From contig JABIQT010001051.1 of the NCBI GenBank assembly GCA_018667995.1, positions 1-5,571 on the forward strand: a stretch of 5,571 nucleotides of DNA. Direction: 5' to 3'. The notes below the pieces were generated by a model, which saw only the letters and a program-made list of their open reading frames with translations, had not been told where the DNA came from and made no database searches. Below are positions 1 through 5,571 of this stretch, in pieces. Source of the stretch: Candidatus Latescibacterota bacterium (GTDB lineage: Bacteria > JAAXHH01 > JABIQT01). The number at the start of each line of letters is the position of its first letter. The stretch's first letter is position 1. The position numbers and the translations under genes are program-made.

Positions 1-620
1 ATCAGCGTCACCAGATCTGCAAACACATCCGTAATCTCCCCTACCAGCCAGCGAGCCGCGTCAATCATATAGGCCCCAAGATCTCCGAGAGCCCCGCTGC
101 CGGCAGAAGACTTACGAAATCGCCAGCTCATCGGGTGCGTAGGGCTCTGTGCCCAATCAAAAGCCCAGGCGCCTTCAAAATACTGAATCTCTCCGAGTTC
201 TCCTTCAAGTATAAGTTCCCTAAGTCGCATTAACGATGGCCAATTTGTACGCTCCGCAAATTGAACTCCTGTTTTCACACCCATCTGCCTAGAGAGCTCA
301 CACATCTCCCGCGCTTCGGCAACATTTAGGGCGAGCGGCTTCTCGCAAAAGACGTGCTTTCCGGCTTTCAGGGCTGACATGGCGAGGGGATAGTGCAGAT
401 CGTGCGGGGTAGCTATGCAGACGATACCAATGTCGTCTCTATTGATCAACTGCTGGGCGGTGGTACAGATGACAGGTATCCCGTAGCTCGAAGCGAGATC
501 TTCAGCTTTGTGAAGCTGGCGACTGCAGACTGCCACCAATTTGTCCTCTCGCGACCACACCTTCGCATGAGACTTGGCGATATGCCCGGCGCCTATGATT
601 CCTACACCAATAGATTGCAT
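1..620 (-). CDS. Gfo/Idh/MocA-family NAD(P)-dependent oxidoreductase, C-terminus cut off by window edge
   Basis: I translated the reverse strand by hand: 206 residues are visible and the frame stays open to the left edge, so the C-terminal part of a typical 330-390 residue protein is missing. Seen directly: an N-terminal Rossmann fold with the dinucleotide-binding motif GIIGAGHIA (residues 7-15), the ATPHDLHYPLA segment (70-80), the family signature CEKPLALN (92-99) with the expected catalytic/cofactor Lys94, and the start of the alpha/beta C-terminal domain containing MSWRFRK (164-170) and GALGDLGAYMID (176-187). Family members oxidise or reduce sugars, inositols and related compounds in the cytoplasm; the substrate here cannot be told. 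Asp180 is kept, but the usual catalytic His four residues later is Tyr184. I chose the ATG at 620 because the Rossmann strand follows at once, it lies 7 bases after the previous stop, and a weak AAAGAG precedes it. In-frame ATGs at 653 and 656 would add 11-12 residues and overlap the upstream gene by up to 29 bases. Confidence 0.93.
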   Translation of the reverse strand, partial: MQSIGVGIIGAGHIAKSHAKVWSREDKLVAVCSRQLHKAEDLASSYGIPVICTTAQQLINRDDIGIVCIATPHDLHYPLAMSALKAGKHVFCEKPLALNVAEAREMCELSRQMGVKTGVQFAERTNWPSLMRLRELILEGELGEIQYFEGAWAFDWAQSPTHPMSWRFRKSSAGSGALGDLGAYMIDAARWLVGEITDVFADLVTL

Positions 621-627
621 CCGCTCT

Positions 628-3453
628 TTATCTATATAGTTGTCTGTAGACATCATTCGATTGCTGAAGGATTATGACCTGTCGCTCTTTCCTGAAGTCG
701 CGGACCGTTCTGATGCAGGCAACGGCGCCTGAATTTATGAAGAATCGTACTGAATCCGTGCCGTCAGGCAAGAGTCTCGTCAAAACGTCTCTTGCCACCG
801 TCTCATCTTCTCTACCGACAGATATCCAAACCAGATCCACATTGTGATAGCCGACGGCAAGGCCGATCCGATCGTCATCCCGTGCGAATGCCCAGAGACC
901 ACTGATCTCGTTACCGATATTTACCACACGCTCCGCCGACCATTCGCCTCCTTTCTGCCGAGAGGCAACAGTGATTGCATCCGCTTTACGCCACCTATTA
1001 CCGTCTGCCGAGGTGTAATAGCCATAATCGGAATCCAGATCCGTTCCATCGACCACCATCTCATTGAGATGCTGTACACCGATGGACCACGCGGTACCGT
1101 CACGTCCCGTTATCAGAAGTCCTCGAGCATCGTGATGAAACTGTTTTACAGGGGCGTCCCACTCTTGGGGATCCGTTGCGTATCGCGTGTAGCCGTCGCC
1201 AAGCATCATGAGATATCCCGATTCCGTGGAGATTATATTCGTCGTCTGGCGTTTCACATTCCTCGGAACGGGGGCAACATCAATCCGAAAGCGCATTCGT
1301 CGTGGGATTTCCCAATTCTGGAAATCACGCGTCTTCGAGAAGAACTGATCGTCGACACCTGTGTGACTGGTGCGATTCCAGCATAAAAGGAAGGCACCGT
1401 CGCTATCCTGTACCAGTTCCGGATAGCTTTCCTGTGCTCGCGTGTTAATCGTGGCGGGCAATCTTGCACGAACGAGAGGATCGGCCTGCGATATAACGAC
1501 GATGTCGCCGGCTTCCGAAACAGTGGTCCACCCCATAGACTCGCCGCCCGTGTACTCCTGGGATAGCTCTGCACGCAACACCTGTCCATCATCCCATCCA
1601 AAATCAGTGGCGTAAGTCTTCACTATAGACTGGTCGAGCTGTTTTGATTCGATTTCACCCACTACGGAACCGGCATGAAGTGGCGACAACACAAAGCGTG
1701 CTTCCCACCAGGTCAGCTGCGAATCCGTGCCCCAAATATCGCTCAACCCGGACTTCAGCCACTCCCAGGGAGTGTTTGCCCACTTCTTTCCCCACAGTAC
1801 ACTGCTCGAGACAAACTGCGTACCAGGAGGGAGATCAATGCGAGTCGAATGGGTTCCGCCGAACCACGTAACCTGTTCGTGGCGACGCGAGAAGTCGAAT
1901 TCAGGCGGCCACCCCTGCGCATCGGGTAAGTAGATATTGCACTTGACCATGCCATCCACATGTGCCCCGGGTATTACAGCATCGATCTGGTAGCCCGGGG
2001 GCGCAGAAAAGTCGAAATACTCGTGCCCGCCATCTGATTGCCTGGACCAGACACGCGCACGCACGTCGGGAGCCATATCACCGAAATCCCGCATGAAATA
2101 TCGCGCCTCGCTCACCACATTGATCTTGGGCGTGAGTCTTGGATCGCGAATCAGATCACCGGTTCGTCGATAGTGGTGTAAGATCATGAAGTGGGCTTCG
2201 AGCTCTATTCCCTGAATCCAATAAATACGCTCAGATTCTGAATATCCGGGCATCTGGCGCAGGAAATCATAGGCATCGAGTATGTCCCTATATGCCGCCA
2301 ATCCACGCTCGGGATTTCCCATCCCAATAGACAGTCTGCCCGCTGTGAGTAGTGCCCGGATACGCCACATAAAGACCGTTGGCACGTCAATAGGCACCTT
2401 GGTCCGCCTGCCGTTCTCCACCTGCCACTCATATCCCCGCGTGTACTCCGGCGTAGACATCTGGTCTTCGATTTCAGTGGTCCAGAATCGATGACGGATT
2501 CCGGAGCTGCGAAGTAGAGCGGTTAACGTTCCCGTGGGTCTTCGTGCTCGAAGCTCAAGTGCACGATCCATAATCTGTCGGCGCATCAGGAGCGTGGCCG
2601 AGGACTCCTTTTCGTACTGCACAGCGAGGCTGTCAATCAATCTTAGCTGCTGAATAGCTTGTGTGGTATCCTTAACCAAATAGGCGGTCCGAATCGCGGA
2701 CTGGTACAAGAGTGGTAGCGCATGGGCGATATCCTCCCTGCGCAGTCGATTGGCCGTCTCCAATCCGTGCCGCACTGCCATCTCCGGCTCCCCGGCACGC
2801 TCGTATACCTGTGTCAGGAGCTGGTGGAGCGGTAGAAACGATCCGGCATCGTGAGCCCCGGACTCAAGCCATTCTATGGCTTCTTCATACTGTCCATTAT
2901 CGAAAGTTGTACGACCTTGGTAGAATGCTTCTGCAACGTCGAGTGTGGGGGGAAGATTGGACGGGATGGACGAATCGGTGTTTGACGGCAGCTCACGCGC
3001 GCCACCATCCATCATTCGCGAGGAAAGTTGGTTCACGGCTTGAATCAGGGAATCCGGAATACCGTCCCAAGTAGCCTCCAGGATCATCATGTCGTCGGAG
3101 ACTCTATGCAACGCTGCCCTAAGAGTGAGGATGCCTTTCGTGCTAACAAATGATCCGGTAATGAGATACTGGGCGCGGGCCCGGCGGGCCGACTCAATCG
3201 TGAGTCTCAGTGATTCATCGGCCGACCTGTTTGATTGAGGGATCGCGAGGACCTGTTCGGCCACGTCGAATTGGCTGGATCTACTTAGCACTTCAGACAG
3301 CATATCCGCGACTCCGAGCTGAAGCCAGCTCAGCGAGGAGTCATGCTGCGTATTATCGAACTCGGAGAGGGAAAGCCGATCGCCGGAATTCTGGGCCAAG
3401 GCGGTAGTGAAAGTGCTGAGGCTTAGGAGGAGGAATACAACGGTTGGTCGCAT
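628..3453 (-). CDS. Exported multidomain protein: TolB-N/FlgO-like domain, TPR-like helices, unknown aromatic-rich domain, BNR-like beta-propeller
   Basis: This 941-residue protein is not one I recognise as a named gene. Residues 1-20 form a Sec signal peptide: a short basic start, a hydrophobic core VVFLLLSLSTFTTALA, and an A-L-A site before Gln21, with no lipobox Cys. That places the protein in the periplasm or outside the cell. Residues about 25-150 look like the alpha/beta domain of TolB-N/FlgO/CsgG-type proteins (a WLQLGVADMLSEVLSR helix, then YLITGSF followed by beta strands). Residues about 171-236 resemble TPRs (AEAFYQGRTTFDNGQYEEAI), with more helices to about 450. Residues about 460-600 are rich in Trp and aromatics and match nothing I know. 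Residues about 600-941 look like a beta-propeller, with blade-like units such as SYPELVQDSDGAFLLCW (676-692), SKTRDFQNW (706-714) and an Asp-box-like SADGNRW (815-821). The start is supported by the signal peptide; an AGGAAG lies 13 bases upstream, a long spacing. The gene sits 24 bases after the PNPOX-like gene. A scaffold or binding protein is more likely than a hydrolase, but this is inference. Confidence 0.9.
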   Translation of the reverse strand: MRPTVVFLLLSLSTFTTALAQNSGDRLSLSEFDNTQHDSSLSWLQLGVADMLSEVLSRSSQFDVAEQVLAIPQSNRSADESLRLTIESARRARAQYLITGSFVSTKGILTLRAALHRVSDDMMILEATWDGIPDSLIQAVNQLSSRMMDGGARELPSNTDSSIPSNLPPTLDVAEAFYQGRTTFDNGQYEEAIEWLESGAHDAGSFLPLHQLLTQVYERAGEPEMAVRHGLETANRLRREDIAHALPLLYQSAIRTAYLVKDTTQAIQQLRLIDSLAVQYEKESSATLLMRRQIMDRALELRARRPTGTLTALLRSSGIRHRFWTTEIEDQMSTPEYTRGYEWQVENGRRTKVPIDVPTVFMWRIRALLTAGRLSIGMGNPERGLAAYRDILDAYDFLRQMPGYSESERIYWIQGIELEAHFMILHHYRRTGDLIRDPRLTPKINVVSEARYFMRDFGDMAPDVRARVWSRQSDGGHEYFDFSAPPGYQIDAVIPGAHVDGMVKCNIYLPDAQGWPPEFDFSRRHEQVTWFGGTHSTRIDLPPGTQFVSSSVLWGKKWANTPWEWLKSGLSDIWGTDSQLTWWEARFVLSPLHAGSVVGEIESKQLDQSIVKTYATDFGWDDGQVLRAELSQEYTGGESMGWTTVSEAGDIVVISQADPLVRARLPATINTRAQESYPELVQDSDGAFLLCWNRTSHTGVDDQFFSKTRDFQNWEIPRRMRFRIDVAPVPRNVKRQTTNIISTESGYLMMLGDGYTRYATDPQEWDAPVKQFHHDARGLLITGRDGTAWSIGVQHLNEMVVDGTDLDSDYGYYTSADGNRWRKADAITVASRQKGGEWSAERVVNIGNEISGLWAFARDDDRIGLAVGYHNVDLVWISVGREDETVARDVLTRLLPDGTDSVRFFINSGAVACIRTVRDFRKERQVIILQQSNDVYRQLYR

Positions 3454-3477
3454 AAGATTACGGGTACTTCCTGCCGC

Positions 3478-4023
3478 TTACTGGTCCCAGGGGCGGGTCG
3501 GCAGTCCATCAATACTTACCTGATTCCTATCGCGTTGGTACGATTTGACACCGTCTTCGCCTTTGTTCTCCGCCCATTTGATCAATGTCGGACGAATTTC
3601 CTTAAGATCGAATTCGGGTACACCGTAACCGCAGGATGTCTGCAAAGAGTCGATAGACAGGGCGATAATCTGACGAATTCCGGGAAGATTTTCGAAGCGT
3701 GACACCATATCCGGCCATTCGGAATCGCCCGGATGGATGACCCTTCCCTGTCCATACAGCCGAAGAATCAGGGGCTTTCGGGTGAAGCTGCAGAACATGA
3801 TCGTCATCCGGCCATTTTGAGAAAGATGGGCCGAAGTCTCGTTGCCACTGCCAGTCAGATCGAGATAAGCGACGGTTCGACTATCAATACACCTGAACGT
3901 ATCCATCCCCTTGGGCGACAAGTTAATACGCCCATCATTAGGCACCGTGGCAGTAAAGTAGATATGCTGCGTGTTCATGAATTCAATGAGCTCTTCGCTC
4001 AATTCTTCGTAGAAGTCTGCCAT
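3478..4023 (-). CDS. Pyridoxamine 5'-phosphate oxidase-family (PNPOX-like, split-barrel flavin-fold) protein
   Basis: The product is 181 residues, typical for this small-protein family. Seen directly: MADFYEELSEELIEFMNTQH at the start, then INLSPKGMDTFR (33-44), VAYLDLTGSGNETSAHL (51-67), GRMTIMFCSF (71-80), LILRLYGQGRVIHP (85-98), an SLQTSCGYGVPEF motif (126-138) and IDGLPTRPW near the C-terminus (171-179). From memory this is the pattern of a widespread bacterial subfamily annotated only as 'pyridoxamine 5'-phosphate oxidase family protein'. The fold normally binds FMN or F420, but these members are not the vitamin B6 enzyme PdxH and their reaction is not established, so I give no symbol. 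There is no signal peptide, so it is likely cytosolic. I chose the ATG at 4023 over the in-frame TTG at 4041 because a strong AAAAGGA ribosome site sits 6 bases before the ATG and would lie inside the coding region if the TTG were used. It follows the M3 peptidase gene by 30 bases. Confidence 0.93.
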   Translation of the reverse strand: MADFYEELSEELIEFMNTQHIYFTATVPNDGRINLSPKGMDTFRCIDSRTVAYLDLTGSGNETSAHLSQNGRMTIMFCSFTRKPLILRLYGQGRVIHPGDSEWPDMVSRFENLPGIRQIIALSIDSLQTSCGYGVPEFDLKEIRPTLIKWAENKGEDGVKSYQRDRNQVSIDGLPTRPWDQ

Positions 4024-4029
4024 ATCAAT

Positions 4030-4036
4030 TCCTTTT
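4030..4036 (-). promoter_or_regulatory. Ribosome binding site of the PNPOX-like gene
   Basis: The reverse strand reads AAAAGGA, then six bases (ATTGAT), then the ATG at 4023. This is a good Shine-Dalgarno match at near-ideal spacing. It decides the start codon against the TTG at 4041, which would place this site inside the coding sequence. Confidence 0.75.
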
Positions 4037-4053
4037 CTCAAAGCAACACAGAA

Positions 4054-5571
4054 CTACGGAGTGAGACCGCCCTGCCGTAAAAGGGCCTCAGTAGATGGCT
4101 CCCGGCCTCGAAACGACTTGAAAACCTCCATGGGATGAACGCTGCCACCAAGCGCCAGAATTGTATTCCTGTAGCGTATCCCAAGGTCCTTCATGGCTTC
4201 CTCGTCCTCCAACCCAGCTTCCTCAAATGCGGAAAAGGCATCGGCGCTCAATACCTCGGACCATTTGTAGCTATAGTATCCGGCCGAATAACCACCCGCG
4301 AAAATATGCGTAAAGGAACAAAGGAAACGATCCTCGGGAACAGGTGGCAATATCATGGTTTCACGGTCTATCCTCTCTTGCAGTTCAAGAGGAGACTCCT
4401 TTTCACCTGGAATGAATCGGTGGTGGATTTCCATATCGAATAATCCGAAATTGACTTGACGCAAGGTATTGCTGCCCTCTCGAAAAGTTCTCGTTGCCCT
4501 GATACGTTCGATGGTTTCGTCGGGCAGAGCATCCCCGGTCTCAAAATGACTTGTGAGTCCCTTGAGTGTCTCGGGGTGGAAACACCAGTTTTCCATAAAG
4601 TGGCTTGCAAGTTCCACGGCATCCCACTCGATATTCGATAATCCAGACGCCAATCCTTCATCCACAGTAGTCAGCATATGTTGCAGGCCATGACCGAATT
4701 CGTGGAAGAGTGTCTCCACTTCCATAAATGTCATCAGTGAGGGCTTTCCTCCCACAGGCTTGCTCTGATTGCACATCAAATAAGCCACGGGCAAGCGTAC
4801 CTGCTCACCAGGGGGCGCCAAGACGCTGCTTCTGCCCACGCATGCATTCATCCAGGCCCCACCCCTTTTCTCACCAGAGCGGGTATAGGCATCAAGGTAG
4901 AAACTAGCTATTGGGGTACCATCGACTTTAGAAACCTTGAAGAACTGGACATCTTCATGCCAGATCGGGGCCTCATCATCGGCCTTCTGCACCTTAATAT
5001 CGAATAATCGCTCGGTAAGCTCAAAAAGACCATGCAGTACGCGGGGAAGAGGGAAATAGGGGCGTAATTCTTCATCGCGAATTTCATATCGAGACTCACG
5101 CAGCCTCTCGGACCAATAGGCACTGTCCCACTGCCTGAAGTCGGCGGCCTCAGGCGCTGCAGCTTCCCGAGCGAGATCGCGTAGATCCTCGAGATCACGC
5201 TCCGCTCCAGGCCGTGCCGCCACCATTAATTCAGTGAGCAGTTGCTCAACGCTATCGACATCAGGCGCCATCTTCCGACTCAGACTCAAGTCCGCGTAAT
5301 TCTCATATCCGAGCAGGTTAGCCTTCTCACGCCGAAGAGAAAGAATCTCATCGATCAAGATGGTATTATCATAGTCTCCCGAGGATGCACGAGTCACATA
5401 AGCACGGTACAGTTTTTCCCGAAGATCCCGATTCTTGCTGTGTTGCATGAACGGCATGAAACTCGGTATCTCTAGTGTGATTACCCAGGGGCCGTCCTTA
5501 TCCGTGGCACCGTCTTCCCCGTCCTGACGGGCCTCATCAGCCGCCAGCTCAAGCAATGTATCCGGTAGACC
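4054..5571 (-). CDS. M3-family zinc metallopeptidase (oligopeptidase A-like), N-terminus cut off by window edge
   Basis: The frame is open to the right edge and gives 505 residues ending in TAG at 4056-4054. Family members are about 670-700 residues, so roughly the first 180 are missing. The TTG at 5556 is an internal Leu, not a start: five codons upstream in the window read GLPDT, matching the conserved GLP(E/D) segment of the family. Numbering from the window edge, the zinc motif HEFGH is at 290-294 (bases 4704-4690; His290, His294, catalytic Glu291) and the third ligand is probably Glu320 in WDAVELASH. The C-terminal GGYSAGYYSYKWSEVLSADAF (about 426-446) carries the conserved substrate-binding Tyr and Gly-rich loop. 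The enzyme cleaves short peptides in the cytosol, downstream of larger proteases and in signal-peptide turnover. The GPWVITLEIPSFMPFMQH segment resembles, from memory, the cyanobacterial/plant-organelle oligopeptidases more than E. coli PrlC. All catalytic residues are present, so it should be active. It is the first visible gene of the probable operon. Confidence 0.96.
   Translation of the reverse strand, partial: GLPDTLLELAADEARQDGEDGATDKDGPWVITLEIPSFMPFMQHSKNRDLREKLYRAYVTRASSGDYDNTILIDEILSLRREKANLLGYENYADLSLSRKMAPDVDSVEQLLTELMVAARPGAERDLEDLRDLAREAAAPEAADFRQWDSAYWSERLRESRYEIRDEELRPYFPLPRVLHGLFELTERLFDIKVQKADDEAPIWHEDVQFFKVSKVDGTPIASFYLDAYTRSGEKRGGAWMNACVGRSSVLAPPGEQVRLPVAYLMCNQSKPVGGKPSLMTFMEVETLFHEFGHGLQHMLTTVDEGLASGLSNIEWDAVELASHFMENWCFHPETLKGLTSHFETGDALPDETIERIRATRTFREGSNTLRQVNFGLFDMEIHHRFIPGEKESPLELQERIDRETMILPPVPEDRFLCSFTHIFAGGYSAGYYSYKWSEVLSADAFSAFEEAGLEDEEAMKDLGIRYRNTILALGGSVHPMEVFKSFRGREPSTEALLRQGGLTP

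Noticed and set aside
393-677. A 94-residue plus-strand open frame over the oxidoreductase N-terminus
   Set aside because: It is antisense to the clear Rossmann-fold coding sequence and to the end of the 941-residue gene, with no family resemblance.
844-1386. A 180-residue plus-strand open frame opposite the large exported protein
   Set aside because: It lies wholly antisense to a well-supported gene and shows no recognisable domain, composition or start signal of its own. It is best explained as a shadow of the opposite strand.
1962-2002. Imperfect GC-rich inverted repeat (GCCCCGGG ... CCCGGGGGC) that could be a hairpin
   Set aside because: It lies in the middle of the large coding sequence, encodes the PPGY...IPGAH segment, and has no T-run. 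It is most likely chance similarity of two Pro-Gly codon pairs.
3175-3190. GC-rich palindrome-like run (GCGGGCCCGGCGGGCC)
   Set aside because: It encodes an Arg/Ala-rich helix (ARRARAQ) in the TolB-N-like region, so codon composition explains it. There is no sign of a site or repeat elsewhere.
5554-5556. TTG as a possible start of the M3 peptidase
   Set aside because: The reading frame continues upstream with GLPDT, which matches conserved family sequence. The codon is an internal Leu and the gene is cut by the window edge.

Overview
The window is a compact piece of bacterial chromosome with four genes, all read from the minus strand. In transcription order (right to left) they are: an M3-family zinc oligopeptidase missing its N-terminus (5571 down to 4054); a small pyridoxamine-5'-phosphate-oxidase-like flavin-fold protein (4023 to 3478); a 941-residue exported multidomain protein of unknown role (3453 to 628); and the N-terminal two thirds or so of a Gfo/Idh/MocA-family NAD(P)-dependent oxidoreductase, which runs off the left edge (620 to 1). 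The gaps are only 30, 24 and about 7 bases, and I see no terminator or promoter in any of them. The simplest reading is one co-directional transcript, whose promoter lies to the right of the window.

The organism cannot be named from this sequence. Base composition looks a little above 50% GC. An exported protein with a Sec signal peptide and a TolB/FlgO-like N-terminal region points to a Gram-negative cell. The M3 peptidase resembles, from memory, the cyanobacterial/plant-organelle branch of oligopeptidase A, which is also common in marine and environmental phyla. A Rhodothermia/Bacteroidota-like or similar environmental bacterium is possible, but this is a guess.

Three of the genes belong to well-known families: cytosolic peptide degradation, a PNPOX-like fold, and a sugar- or inositol-type dehydrogenase. 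They show no obvious shared pathway. The fourth, the large exported protein, is the least explained and most interesting part of the window. It appears to combine a TolB-N/FlgO-like alpha/beta domain, a TPR-like helical region, an aromatic-rich middle domain I do not recognise, and a C-terminal sialidase/BNR-like beta-propeller. No RNA genes, mobile elements, CRISPR arrays or substantial repeats were seen, and no stretch of over 300 bases lacks a gene.
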